Source: Methanosphaerula subterraneus (GTDB taxonomy: Archaea; Halobacteriota; Methanomicrobia; Methanomicrobiales; Methanospirillaceae). Taken from it: 64,000 nt of DNA. The notes under the pieces are model-generated. The model worked only from the letters and a program-made list of their open reading frames with translations, was not told the origin of the DNA and ran no database searches. Of the stretch, positions 8,169-16,913 are shown piece after piece (positions within the stretch are counted from its first letter, which is position 1; each line of letters starts with the position of its first letter). The stretch is from the NCBI RefSeq assembly GCF_052055875.1, contig NZ_CP170508.1, positions 1,674,001-1,738,000 on the forward strand, given 5' to 3'. The position numbers were made by a program, and so were the translations under genes.

Positions 8169-9125
8169 TTATTCTTTCTGATCCGTCCTATGCGCAGGGC
8201 GGTCGAACTGCTCGATCGACCAGCCGAGGTGGTCCCTGATGATGATGTAGGCCATCTCAGGCGGGATCGCCCCCTCCTCGGTGATGATCAGGTCCACATA
8301 ATCGGCAGGGGTCACATCGAAGGCCGGGTTTCGGACCCTGACATACGGGAGGGTCGAGGCGATCGAGGCGGCCAGCACCTCCTCCGCCGGCCGCTCCTCG
8401 ATCTCGATCAGGTTCCCGAGGATCGTCAGCGGTGCGAACTTGTAGGTCTCTGCGGCTACCACCAGGTTCACGCGCGCCTCATGAGCCGCCAGGGCCATCT
8501 GGGCGGTCCCGATTTTGTTGACGACCGCCCCATTGACCGAGATGGCATCGGCCCCCACCACGACCAGGTCCACCTCGTTGATGAACGAACGGATCGCAGA
8601 GTCAACAATATAACTGGTCCTGATCCCGGCATCGTTCAGCGTCCTGATCGTGAGCAGCCCCTGGTTTCTCGGCCTGACCTCGGTGGCGTACACCTCGATC
8701 TCCTTCCCCTGCTGGTGGGCCGCCAGGATACAGGCCAGGGCGGCCTCTGAGTTGCAGTGGGTCATCACCACGTCCCCGTCCCGGATATGTCGGGCCCCGA
8801 TCGCCGCGATCTGCTGCACAGCCTGCTCAGAGGAGGCGATGAACCCGGTAGCCGCGGTGATGATCCCCAACCGTGCCTCCTCGAGGGTCTGTGCAGCCCG
8901 GACGCCGGCCATCACCATGTGCACCGCGTTCGGCAGCGAGACCGCCGTCGGCCGGGTGGAGACGAGCAGGTCGGCGGCCCGCTCCATTTCGGCGACGAAA
9001 ACATCCAGCTCAGTAGTCTGTACCGTTGCCACATGATCGGCGAGCGCCCCGGCAGCAGCACGAGCGATCCGGCCTGCACCCCGGATCTCCATCTGCCTGA
9101 TCTGTTCTGCAGTAGAAACCAGCAT
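8169..9125 (-). CDS. Ribose-1,5-bisphosphate isomerase
   Basis: 318-residue member of the eIF2B alpha/beta/delta-like family, assigned to ribose-1,5-bisphosphate isomerase (R15Pi), which makes ribulose-1,5-bisphosphate for RuBisCO. Seen: catalytic Cys124 in MTHCNSEA and Asp193 in VVVGADAIS; these sit where the studied Thermococcus enzyme has Cys133 and Asp202 (same 69-residue spacing). The related methylthioribose-1-phosphate isomerases share the fold, but the adjacent form III RuBisCO makes R15Pi much more likely. It heads a minus-strand operon with RuBisCO and dapF and diverges from the HAD gene across a palindromic promoter. Confidence 0.92.
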   Translation of the reverse strand: MLVSTAEQIRQMEIRGAGRIARAAAGALADHVATVQTTELDVFVAEMERAADLLVSTRPTAVSLPNAVHMVMAGVRAAQTLEEARLGIITAATGFIASSEQAVQQIAAIGARHIRDGDVVMTHCNSEAALACILAAHQQGKEIEVYATEVRPRNQGLLTIRTLNDAGIRTSYIVDSAIRSFINEVDLVVVGADAISVNGAVVNKIGTAQMALAAHEARVNLVVAAETYKFAPLTILGNLIEIEERPAEEVLAASIASTLPYVRVRNPAFDVTPADYVDLIITEEGAIPPEMAYIIIRDHLGWSIEQFDRPAHRTDQKE

Positions 9126-9156
9126 CTTATATCCCTGCCAGTGAGATCAGTATGCA

Positions 9157-9172
9157 CCAGATAAATATCTGG
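9157..9172. promoter_or_regulatory. 16-bp palindrome in a divergent promoter (R15Pi / HAD gene)
   Basis: CCAGATAAATATCTGG: perfect 7-bp arms around AA, with an AT core usable as a TATA box on both strands. Its centre is 40 bp from the minus-strand isomerase start and 36 bp from the plus-strand HAD start, so initiation 25 nt from the core would leave leaders of about 10-15 nt on both sides. It may be a bidirectional core promoter, a repressor operator, or both. Confidence 0.5.
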
Positions 9173-9200
9173 TCTTTGATTGAACGAATGAGGTGATGTG

Positions 9201-10031
9201 ATGTCGATCGCCGTGGTATTTGACAGTGCCGGCACACTGCTCCGGACCTACAGGACTGCAAAGGATGTGACCACCGGGGAGGTGATCCCCCATGTGGAGA
9301 CGACGAACCTGACCTTCTCCTCCGATGAACGGGTGCTGATCGCCCTGAACATCCACTCTAAGGAGGTGATCGACGCAGACCAGTCGATGCTCGTCTCAGC
9401 GTACCTGGTCGAGCACCAGATCGGGTTCGGGATCAGCTGCACCAGAAAGGTGCTGACCGCGGATGAGGTCGGAGAGGTGCTCTATTCCGACACTCATGCC
9501 AGAATCCGGGACCTGAGCGAGTGCATTCGGGACGTCTGGAACTGCTGCAGAAAGGAGTCGGTGCTGACGATCAACAGCGGAGTGATCATCAATATGGGAT
9601 TACCCGGGATCGAGTTCACCCTGACTGTCGGTGGCCGGCCGTTCTCCGGGGCGAAGGAGACGATCACGATGCTCCACCAGATGGGGGTACCGACCTATAT
9701 CGCCTCAGGCGACCGGGTGACCAAGCTCGAACGGATGGCCGACTACCTCGGCATCCCCAGGGACCGGGTCTACGGGGTCGCGACCCCCTCAGTCAAGGCC
9801 AGGATCGTCGAAGACCTGAAACAGGAGTACGACACCGTGGTGATGGTCGGCGACGGGATCAACGACATCGCAGCGATGAAGAAGGCGGACTATGCGGTGC
9901 TGACCGGGCAACAGCCGGGCGAACGGCCGAAGCGGCTGTATGAAGCCGCCGACCAGGTGATCGCCGAGGTCCGCGAGGTGGTGCCGATTGTACAGCGCCT
10001 GCAGATCCGGTCCGGACAATATAAAAGGTAA
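9201..10031 (+). CDS. HAD-family protein resembling a P-type ATPase catalytic domain
   Basis: 276-residue soluble HAD-superfamily protein. Motif I is VFDSAGTLL, where the usual second Asp of HAD phosphatases (DxD) is Ala, as in the non-acidic third position of P-type ATPases (DKTGT). Motif IV is the P-ATPase-like VGDGINDIAAMKKADYAV, and GAKETITMLHQMGV resembles the P-domain hinge region. No transmembrane helices are present, so it is a stand-alone P-type-ATPase-like ATPase or phosphatase. Start at ATG 9201, with AGGTGAT at 9191-9197; the GTG at 9198 is an alternative. It lies directly upstream of atwA, but atwA has its own promoter. Confidence 0.85.
   Translation: MSIAVVFDSAGTLLRTYRTAKDVTTGEVIPHVETTNLTFSSDERVLIALNIHSKEVIDADQSMLVSAYLVEHQIGFGISCTRKVLTADEVGEVLYSDTHARIRDLSECIRDVWNCCRKESVLTINSGVIINMGLPGIEFTLTVGGRPFSGAKETITMLHQMGVPTYIASGDRVTKLERMADYLGIPRDRVYGVATPSVKARIVEDLKQEYDTVVMVGDGINDIAAMKKADYAVLTGQQPGERPKRLYEAADQVIAEVREVVPIVQRLQIRSGQYKR
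10019..10027 (+). promoter_or_regulatory. TATA box of the atwA-mmp operon
   Basis: ATATAAAAG overlaps the end of the HAD gene and lies about 48 bp before the atwA ATG, predicting a start near 10047 and a leader of about 24 nt. It is one of the closest matches to the archaeal TATA consensus in the window. Confidence 0.6.
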
Positions 10032-10070
10032 TATGATCTGACTGCTCAACTAGATACAAGGACGTAGTGC

Positions 10071-11705
10071 ATGACCCCATTGATCACGATTCAGGACCTC
10101 TGCATGGATTTTGAAGGGAAACGTGTCTTGGACAACATCAGTTTCTCTCTCGCAGAGGCAGAGATAGTTGGGATTATCGGTCGCAGCGGTGCCGGTAAGA
10201 CAGTGCTGATGCATCTGATCCGGGGCGTCGATCAGCCCCCGACGAGCGGTTCTATCATCTATCATATCGCCCGATGTGACCACTGCGACTATGTCGACGT
10301 CCCGTCCAGAGCCGGCTCTGCCTGTCCGCACTGCGGGGACATCATGCAGGCACAGGACGTCGACCTCTGGGCCCCGGAGAACGAGGCCCTCAAACGTCGG
10401 ATCATGAGCCGGACGGCGATCATGTTCCAGCGTTCCTTTGCCCTGTACGGCAATGACCGTGTGATCGAGAACGTCCTCCATGCCCTCGACGACATCGACT
10501 ATCCCTCCGAGAAGGCGGTCGGCCGTGCAGCCGACCTGCTCGACGAGGTCCGGCTCTCGCACCGGATGATGCACATCGCCCGGGACCTCTCGGGTGGCGA
10601 GAAGCAGCGGGTGGTGCTGGCCCGTCAGCTGGCCAGGGAACCGTACCTGCTGCTGGCCGACGAGCCGACCGGGACGCTGGACCCGGAGACCGCCGGGGTC
10701 GTCCATGCGATGCTGAAGGCCTCGGCCGAGTCGGGCGAGATGGGGATGATCGTCACCTCCCACTTCTCGTCGGTGATCGAGGACGTCGCAGACCGGGCGA
10801 TCCTCCTCGCTGATGGAAAGATCTCTGTCATCGGAACGCCCAAAGAGGTGATCAACACCTTCATGAAGGACTACTCTGATGTGGAGCAGTTCGAACAGGT
10901 GACGATCGGGGAGAAGATCCTGACGGCCCGTGATGTCGAGAAGCGGTACATCTCGGTGGACCGCGGGGTGGTCCGGGCCGTCAACGGGGTCTCGTTCGAT
11001 GTATCACGCGGCGAGATCTTCGGGATCATCGGCAAGAGCGGGGCCGGCAAGACCACCCTTTCAAGGATCATCGCCGGGGTGATCGAGCCGACCGCCGGGG
11101 AGATGAATATGAAGGTCGGGGACGAATGGATCGATATGACCAAGCCGGGGATCGAGTTCCGCGGCAGGGCGAAGAGTTACATCGGACTCCTCCATCAGGA
11201 GTACGACCTCTTCCCGCACCGGACCGTCCTCGACAACCTGACCGATGCGATCGGCCTGGAGTTCCCGAAAGAACTGGCGATGCGCAAAGCGGTCGTGACC
11301 CTCAAGATGGCAGGGTTCACTGAGGCCAAGAGTAAGGAGATCCTCGACCGGCTACCCGGTCACCTCAGCGAGGGAGAACGGCACCGCGTCGCCCTTGCAC
11401 AGGTGCTGATCCGCGAACCGTCCCTCGTGATCCTGGACGAACCGACCGGAACGATCGACCCGATCACAAAACTCGATGTCAAACACTCGATCTTACATGC
11501 CCGCGAGGGGATCGATGAGACCTTCGTCATCGTCTCCCACGACATGGACTTTGTCAGGGATATTTGCGACAGAATCGCCCTGATGCGGGGCGGCAAGATC
11601 ATCGAGATCGGGGAGACCAGTGCGGTGCTGGCACACCTGACCGAAGACGAACGCCAGGTGATGAGCCAGCCGGGCAGCCAGACTGGAGGCCAGTCCGGCC
11701 AGTGA
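10071..11705 (+). CDS. atwA: Methyl-coenzyme M reductase system component A2 (AtwA)
   Basis: 544-residue cytoplasmic ATP-binding protein with two ABC ATPase domains and no membrane part. Component A2 is needed for ATP-dependent reductive activation of methyl-coenzyme M reductase (Ni(II) to Ni(I) F430). Domain 1: Walker A GRSGAGKT (37-44), signature LSGGEKQR, Walker B LLLADEPTGTLD. Domain 2: GKSGAGKTT, degenerate signature LSEGERHR, and LVILDEPTGTID. Domain 1 carries an inserted zinc-ribbon-like motif, C69xxC72 and C85xxC88, in the position of the usual loop after Walker A. It is followed by six methanogenesis-marker genes on the same strand, which together encode most of the activation machinery; mcrC is not in the window. 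Confidence 0.95.
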   Translation: MTPLITIQDLCMDFEGKRVLDNISFSLAEAEIVGIIGRSGAGKTVLMHLIRGVDQPPTSGSIIYHIARCDHCDYVDVPSRAGSACPHCGDIMQAQDVDLWAPENEALKRRIMSRTAIMFQRSFALYGNDRVIENVLHALDDIDYPSEKAVGRAADLLDEVRLSHRMMHIARDLSGGEKQRVVLARQLAREPYLLLADEPTGTLDPETAGVVHAMLKASAESGEMGMIVTSHFSSVIEDVADRAILLADGKISVIGTPKEVINTFMKDYSDVEQFEQVTIGEKILTARDVEKRYISVDRGVVRAVNGVSFDVSRGEIFGIIGKSGAGKTTLSRIIAGVIEPTAGEMNMKVGDEWIDMTKPGIEFRGRAKSYIGLLHQEYDLFPHRTVLDNLTDAIGLEFPKELAMRKAVVTLKMAGFTEAKSKEILDRLPGHLSEGERHRVALAQVLIREPSLVILDEPTGTIDPITKLDVKHSILHAREGIDETFVIVSHDMDFVRDICDRIALMRGGKIIEIGETSAVLAHLTEDERQVMSQPGSQTGGQSGQ

Positions 11706-11716
11706 AAGAGGAACGT

Positions 11717-13231
11717 ATGGGATCGATCCTTCTGGACGGAGTCAGGACAGAGATCACCGGGACGACGAAACTCGGCGATCTGCTCCCAGACCATGACATA
11801 TCCACCGTTGTCGGTGTGATACGCCCGGGCACGCTTGCACAGGAGACCACCAAAAACCTGCAGGTCAGGACGACCAGTGGCGAGATCGTCGCCGAGATGC
11901 TGGCCGATCCCACCCGGTTCCTGGCCATAGGAATCCTCCCCCTCCACTATGCCGACCGGAACAGTGCGGCTTTCGGACCGTTTGTTTCAGAATTGGCGCC
12001 AGAGAGGCGGCCACACCTGTACGAGCGGGGAGACCTGATCCTCGGCTGCGTGGGCTATAACCCTGCACAGTCCCACCTGGTCTTCTCCAGGACCCGGCAC
12101 ACCGCAGACCACGGGGCAGCGGCAGGCGGCGGTGTGATTGGCAGGGTCGTCAGCGGCAGGGGGGTGCTGGACCGGTGGACCACCGGAGACCATATCGAGG
12201 GGATCAGCCCGATCCTCTCCTGGGCCGATACGAGCCGATCGTTCACGACCCATGACCCCGCCCTCCTTCTCGAGGACGGGATGGCCATCATCACCCACAT
12301 CGAGGTGACTGCCGAGGGGTATGACCCCGACGGGATCAGCACCCAGACCGCAACCTCGGTCGAGCATCTGCTGCTGGCCCTGGACGACGGATACCTGACT
12401 GCTGACCGGGTGGCCTCCACCCACATCAGGGACGAGCGGATGGCCGGCACCCAGGTTACTTCTGAACATACGAAGGGAAGGCGGGAAGGGACGGTCACCG
12501 TCCGGACCAGGGGAAGCGGTTCCGGCTGCATCTACATCTACAAGGAGGACGTGCCCGGGATCGCCAGCCATTCGGTCGTCGGGCAGGTCACCCACGGCAT
12601 CGAACTGGTCAAACTCGCAAAGGCCGGGGAGCGGGTGGCGATCCAGGTGACGCCCCCGCGGTTCGACATGCTCGGCAGATCGCTGACAGAGGCGATCAGC
12701 AGTGGCAGGGCTCGCGGTCTGAAGGTGACCGCCGACAGTGAAGAGCCCGACCGGGTGGTGATCGCCCAGACCCCACCGACCACCCTCGAGGTGCTGGCTG
12801 CCGGAGAGGTCGCGTTTCAGACGGTCGCACTCTCGCAGGTGATCGACCTGGTCCTCGACGACCAGCACGCCCCGACCTCGACCGCCATCTTCCGGCGGCT
12901 GACCGGCCTCTTCTGGCATGACATCGGCACCCTGCCGCTCTTCTTCATGTTCGAGGATGTCTACCTCTTCAAGCCGAAGATCCCAACCAGGGTTTCGATC
13001 AACCCGGAGAACATCCCGGTGGGGAGTGCCCCGGCAGCAGCGCTTGGGCTGACCAACGATGCCCGGAAAGGGGCCGGAATGGTCGGTATACGGTTGAGTG
13101 AAAATTCAGAGTTCGGGCCGACCTCCGAACCGTTCGACGGGACCAACCTGATCGGCACGGTCATCGGCATCGATAAACTCAAAGCTCTCAAAGAAGGGCA
13201 AATCGTCTATATACGGGAGGCGAGGCGATGA
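11717..13231 (+). CDS. mmp3: Methanogenesis marker protein 3
   Basis: 504-residue protein of the methanogenesis marker 3 family (UPF0288), restricted to methanogens and relatives and associated with MCR activation. The N-terminal part has an acidic, ThiS-like look; the middle contains EDVPGIASHSVVGQVTHGIELVKLA, reminiscent of a cyclophilin-like core. Start chosen at ATG 11717 (MGSILLDG), preceded by AAAGAGG; the frame is open 51 codons further upstream but that overlaps atwA and looks non-coding. The stop overlaps the mmp6 start by 4 nt. Confidence 0.9.
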   Translation: MGSILLDGVRTEITGTTKLGDLLPDHDISTVVGVIRPGTLAQETTKNLQVRTTSGEIVAEMLADPTRFLAIGILPLHYADRNSAAFGPFVSELAPERRPHLYERGDLILGCVGYNPAQSHLVFSRTRHTADHGAAAGGGVIGRVVSGRGVLDRWTTGDHIEGISPILSWADTSRSFTTHDPALLLEDGMAIITHIEVTAEGYDPDGISTQTATSVEHLLLALDDGYLTADRVASTHIRDERMAGTQVTSEHTKGRREGTVTVRTRGSGSGCIYIYKEDVPGIASHSVVGQVTHGIELVKLAKAGERVAIQVTPPRFDMLGRSLTEAISSGRARGLKVTADSEEPDRVVIAQTPPTTLEVLAAGEVAFQTVALSQVIDLVLDDQHAPTSTAIFRRLTGLFWHDIGTLPLFFMFEDVYLFKPKIPTRVSINPENIPVGSAPAAALGLTNDARKGAGMVGIRLSENSEFGPTSEPFDGTNLIGTVIGIDKLKALKEGQIVYIREARR

Positions 13232-13701
13232 CAGAGTATGTTCCGCTCTATCCGGGGTCCGTTACCAAGTATGTGTTTGTGGAATCCGCTGACACCACTC
13301 CTGCAGAACTGGCCCAGCGGGCCTATGAGATCTCCGAGGGCGTGATGATCAAGGAGACCTGCTTTGGGCTGCAGATCACCGGGGATGAGGGTGAGGTCGA
13401 GAAGGTGATCGCGGTCCTCCGGACCGTCGACCCGACCCATATCTTCGTCAAGGACCGGGGGTTCCCGCCAGGTGATCACCGCCGGTGCAGGGCGAACCTC
13501 GGCGGGGCACGCCCGGGTTACTATGGCCATGAGAACGAGATGAGGCTGGTCCGGTTCATCGCAAAGGGCATCGCCGCCCTGGATGACAGAAAGCCGGCCG
13601 CCACCGACCAGCAGAAGAAGCACAGTGAACAGAAGACCGGTTCTGATGACGAGCCGCTCGATATCGATACATTCCGAAATATCATCAACCAGGAGTCCTA
13701 G
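13228..13701 (+). CDS. mmp6: Methanogenesis marker protein 6
   Basis: 157-residue member of the methanogenesis marker 6 family; biochemical role not established, but genetically tied to the MCR activation cluster. Seen: the conserved opening YVFVESADTTPAELAQRAYE and RGFPPGDHRRCRANLGGARPG. The last 40 residues are charged and low-complexity (DQQKKHSEQKTGSDDE), probably a flexible tail. It overlaps mmp3 by 4 nt (ATGA) and ends 1 nt before mmp5. Confidence 0.9.
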   Translation: MTEYVPLYPGSVTKYVFVESADTTPAELAQRAYEISEGVMIKETCFGLQITGDEGEVEKVIAVLRTVDPTHIFVKDRGFPPGDHRRCRANLGGARPGYYGHENEMRLVRFIAKGIAALDDRKPAATDQQKKHSEQKTGSDDEPLDIDTFRNIINQES

Positions 13702-13702
13702 A

Positions 13703-14152
13703 ATGGCCAAGGTATTCATCTACCCCGCAACAAGCCTGATCCTTTCAGATCTGGTCGCACGGTGGGGGCACAAGCCGCTCGGCGCAGCCCTCGCCATCAG
13801 GGAACGCATCCAGACCGCAGGGGTGGAGTCCCCGCCGCTGCAGATCACCCCCGAGGAACCAAAAAAAGGGCTCCGGTATGCAGCCGTCGAGGTCCCCTCC
13901 GGGGTCCGGGGGCGGATGTCGCTGTACGGCCCGATGATCGACGAGGCCGATGCAGGAATCATCGTCAATGAAGCTGACTTTTCGTTCGGGTGCATGGGCT
14001 GCGCCCGAACCGATGAACTGATCAAGTTCCTCCTTCACAAGAGAAAGATGCCCCTGCTCGAACTGAAGTATCCGAAGAACGAGGACGAAGGGATCCAGTT
14101 CGTCAGGGCGGTCAGGGAGTTCCTCGAATCGTTGCCAGGAGGATCGGCATGA
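13703..14152 (+). CDS. mmp5: Methanogenesis marker protein 5
   Basis: 149-residue methanogenesis marker 5 family protein. Start at ATG 13703 (MAKVFIYPATSLILSDLVAR), 1 nt after the mmp6 stop; AGGAGT at 13691-13696 serves as ribosome binding site. A Cys pair sits in FSFGCMGCARTDEL near residue 95, a possible metal or cluster site (inference). It overlaps mmp15 by 4 nt. Confidence 0.9.
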   Translation: MAKVFIYPATSLILSDLVARWGHKPLGAALAIRERIQTAGVESPPLQITPEEPKKGLRYAAVEVPSGVRGRMSLYGPMIDEADAGIIVNEADFSFGCMGCARTDELIKFLLHKRKMPLLELKYPKNEDEGIQFVRAVREFLESLPGGSA

Positions 14153-15390
14153 GCCAGCCGGTCAGGATCGCCCAGCTCTCGTGCGGGGCCGAGTACTCAG
14201 GGGTGCAGAAGGAGATCGAGGATGCCGCCCATGCTGTGGATGCCGAGATCTTCTTCCCTGACATCAAGCTCGCCGACATCAAGAAGTCGTTCACCGAGTT
14301 CGGCCTCGATGTCCGGAGCGCCGACTTAAAACTCGCCATCGCCAGGGCCAGGGCGCTGGTCGACGGGCAGGTCGAGGCGGACGCGGTCTTCATTGCGACC
14401 TGCTTCCGCTGTGCCGAGGCCGCCATCGTCAGGAACGAACTGAGGCGGTATATCCATGAGAACTCGCACCTGCCGGTGGTCAGTTACTCGTTCACCGAGC
14501 GGACCACGTCGGGGACGCTGCTGACCAGGATGGAGGCGCTGACCACCATCGCTCGGAGGCGGGCCCTGCTGGCGAGGGAGCGGCAGGAAGGGATCACCCT
14601 CGGCCTGGACAGCGGGTCGGCCACGACCAAGGCTGTAATCATGAAGGACAACGAGATCATCGGCACTGGTTGGAGGCCGACGACCGAGGTGCAGAAGAGT
14701 GCCGATGACGTGGTCGCCCTGGCTCTCGAAGAGGCCGGGATCAAGATGGACGATATCCAGGCGATCGGATGTACCGGCTACGGGCGGTTCCTGATCGGGG
14801 CCTCCTTCAAGGCCGACCTGATCCAGGAGGAGCTGACCGTCAACTCCAAAGGAGCCGTCTACCTGGCCGACAGGCAGCACGGGTTTGCGACGGTGATCGA
14901 CATCGGGGGGATGGACAACAAGGCGATCACGGTCCAGGACGGGATCCCGGGTGTCTTCACGATGGGCGGGATCTGTGCCGGCGCAAGCGGTCGTTTCCTG
15001 GAGATGACGGCAAAACGGCTCGGTGTGGATATCACCGAACTCGGGCCGCTGGCGATGAAAGGGTTCGGTGCGAAGGTGCCGATGAACAGTTACTGTATCG
15101 TCTTCGGGACGCAGAGCCTGGTGAACGCCCTGGCCGCCGGCTCGCGGCCTGAGGATGTGGCCGCTGCAGCCTGCCACTCGGTCGCCGAGCAGGTCTATGA
15201 ACAGCAGCTGCAGGAGGTGGACATCAAAGAGCCGGTGATCATGGTCGGCGGCACCTCCCTGATCGAGGGGCTGGTCCATGCGATGGGCGAACTGCTCCAG
15301 ACCGAGGTGCTGGTCCCGAAGTATTCGCAGTACATCGGGGCCGTCGGGTCTGCACTGCTCGCCTCCGGGTTCATCGAGAAAGGAGCGTAA
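14149..15390 (+). CDS. mmp15: Methanogenesis marker protein 15 (BadF/HgdC-like ATPase)
   Basis: 413 residues. The C-terminal two thirds is an ASKHA ATPase of the BadF/BadG/HgdC type, the family of 2-hydroxyacyl-CoA dehydratase activators that use ATP and a [4Fe-4S] cluster to drive low-potential electron transfer. Seen: phosphate-binding LGLDSGSATTKAVIM near residue 150, IGCTGYGR, VIDIGGMDNKAI, and GGICAGASGRFLEMTAKRLG with the bridging-cluster cysteine. An N-terminal domain of about 145 residues with CFRCAEA is specific to this marker family. A role as redox ATPase in MCR activation is an inference from family and operon. Confidence 0.92.
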   Translation: MSQPVRIAQLSCGAEYSGVQKEIEDAAHAVDAEIFFPDIKLADIKKSFTEFGLDVRSADLKLAIARARALVDGQVEADAVFIATCFRCAEAAIVRNELRRYIHENSHLPVVSYSFTERTTSGTLLTRMEALTTIARRRALLARERQEGITLGLDSGSATTKAVIMKDNEIIGTGWRPTTEVQKSADDVVALALEEAGIKMDDIQAIGCTGYGRFLIGASFKADLIQEELTVNSKGAVYLADRQHGFATVIDIGGMDNKAITVQDGIPGVFTMGGICAGASGRFLEMTAKRLGVDITELGPLAMKGFGAKVPMNSYCIVFGTQSLVNALAAGSRPEDVAAAACHSVAEQVYEQQLQEVDIKEPVIMVGGTSLIEGLVHAMGELLQTEVLVPKYSQYIGAVGSALLASGFIEKGA

Positions 15391-15393
15391 AGA

Positions 15394-15975
15394 ATGGCGG
15401 GTCTTGAGTACTTCGAGGTCGAGTCGACCGAACCGGACGGGGGCGCAGCCTACAAGGAGATCGCCGCGGACGTGCTCCTCGACCACAACCTGGTCAGGGT
15501 GATCGAGAAACTGCGCATCTATATCGATCCGGAGATCCCGATCTTCATCGCGGTCGGCGTGCTCAGGAGACTGCCGACCGAGGTGCACCTCCGCGACTTC
15601 TCCTCGGTTACGGTCGAGGGGCAGACCGCGACGATCGCCATCGGAGACGAGACCTACCTGGCTCCCTTGCTCGACATCCTCTGGGAGAAGTATGGAAAGC
15701 CGGCCGTCGACCAGCCAGACCGGTTCAACATCACGATCACGGCCGACCGGCCGGTCGACCCGAACCTGCAGGACTTGATCGTCAAGGACCCGAGCGAGAC
15801 GCTCTTTAAGGATCTGATCTACGCAATGACCAATATCGCCCCTGAGGGGTTCAAGGTGCGCAGAGAACGGTACGGCGGCGATCGGTTCTCGTACATGGCG
15901 AGCGAGAACACGCTCCTGGCTGCGGCCGACGACCTGCTCAACGAACAGTGGGCCAGGATGGGGGAGCACCCATGA
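15394..15975 (+). CDS. mmp17: Methanogenesis marker protein 17
   Basis: 193-residue methanogenesis marker 17 family protein starting at ATG 15394 (MAGLEYFEVESTEPDGG), 3 nt after the mmp15 stop. No classical catalytic motif is recognisable and it has no cysteine, so it does not itself ligate a cluster through Cys. Mmp17 is reported as a subunit of the MCR activation complex. It overlaps mmp7 by 4 nt (ATGA). Confidence 0.9.
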   Translation: MAGLEYFEVESTEPDGGAAYKEIAADVLLDHNLVRVIEKLRIYIDPEIPIFIAVGVLRRLPTEVHLRDFSSVTVEGQTATIAIGDETYLAPLLDILWEKYGKPAVDQPDRFNITITADRPVDPNLQDLIVKDPSETLFKDLIYAMTNIAPEGFKVRRERYGGDRFSYMASENTLLAAADDLLNEQWARMGEHP

Positions 15976-16910
15976 TCCTGGTCCCGGTCACCTACAAGGG
16001 CGGGGTCTACCGGCACGACGAGATCGTCGATCTGATCGAGGACCTGGGCGGATATGTGATCCAGAAGCACCTGATCGCGACCGAGGTGGTGCTGCTGGCG
16101 CTCGTCCCGAAGGAGGACATCGAACTGATCCGACAGATCGGAAAACCGCTGATGGGGGAGGTGACCGAATCTCCGCTGGTCGGCACCGAGATCGCCATCG
16201 TGACCCCGTCCCTCGAGATCCATCATCTGCCCCACCCTGCCTGCGACATCGCCGAGTATGTGAGAAGGCTCGGGGCCAAGTCCAACATGATCGGCCTCGC
16301 CCGGGGCTTCGGCAAGCGGATCGCGATGCTGAACGACGAAGAGCGGGACGTGATCAACGAACACGACATCGCGGTCTACCTGCTCGGCAACTTCGAGAAC
16401 TGTATCAAGAAGAAACTGCCGGTTCTCAGGCGCGGCATCAAGGTCCCGATCGTCCTGACCGGGAGACCGAGCCGGGAGGCTCTGGAACGGATCGCCGATC
16501 CGCCGGTGGCCGGCTATGTCGGAGATATCGGGCGGTTCATGCACAGGACCAGGGAGGCCGATGAACTGGGGAAGCTCGATACGGTCGTCGCCGAGGTCAC
16601 CCGGGTGCTCGACGAACGGCGGGCAGAGATCGCGAAGGATCCGCTCTCGATCTCGCCGGCACGGCTGATGGCCGTCATCAACGAGAAGGTGCCCGAGATC
16701 AGAGAGGTGACCTCTCCGACGCCGATCACCGTGCAGATCGCGGCACTCAGGGTGAAACTCCCGTACGATACGTTTGCAAGCCGACTGAGGGAACTGGAGC
16801 TGGAGGACGGGATCACGCTCGGCTCGATCGCCACGATCGAGCCCTCCCGGATGCGGGACTACATGATGGTCAGGATCCTGCCGTTCTCTGAGACCAACTG
16901 TATGGTGTGA
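15972..16910 (+). CDS. mmp7: Methanogenesis marker protein 7
   Basis: 312-residue methanogenesis marker 7 family protein. Start at ATG 15972 (MILVPVTYKGGVYRHDEIVD), overlapping the mmp17 stop. Cysteines lie in HPACDIAEYVRRLG, NFENCIKKK and the C-terminal ETNCMV; the terminal Cys is close to the carboxyl end. Mmp7 is reported to be part of the ATP-driven MCR activation complex carrying nitrogenase-type iron-sulfur clusters. It is the last marker gene of the operon. Confidence 0.9.
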   Translation: MILVPVTYKGGVYRHDEIVDLIEDLGGYVIQKHLIATEVVLLALVPKEDIELIRQIGKPLMGEVTESPLVGTEIAIVTPSLEIHHLPHPACDIAEYVRRLGAKSNMIGLARGFGKRIAMLNDEERDVINEHDIAVYLLGNFENCIKKKLPVLRRGIKVPIVLTGRPSREALERIADPPVAGYVGDIGRFMHRTREADELGKLDTVVAEVTRVLDERRAEIAKDPLSISPARLMAVINEKVPEIREVTSPTPITVQIAALRVKLPYDTFASRLRELELEDGITLGSIATIEPSRMRDYMMVRILPFSETNCMV

Positions 16911-16913
16911 AAG

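Noticed and set aside
14326..15969. 547-codon open frame antisense to mmp15 and mmp17
   Set aside because: Low-complexity His/Asp/Arg-rich translation, no similarity; the plus-strand marker genes are certain.
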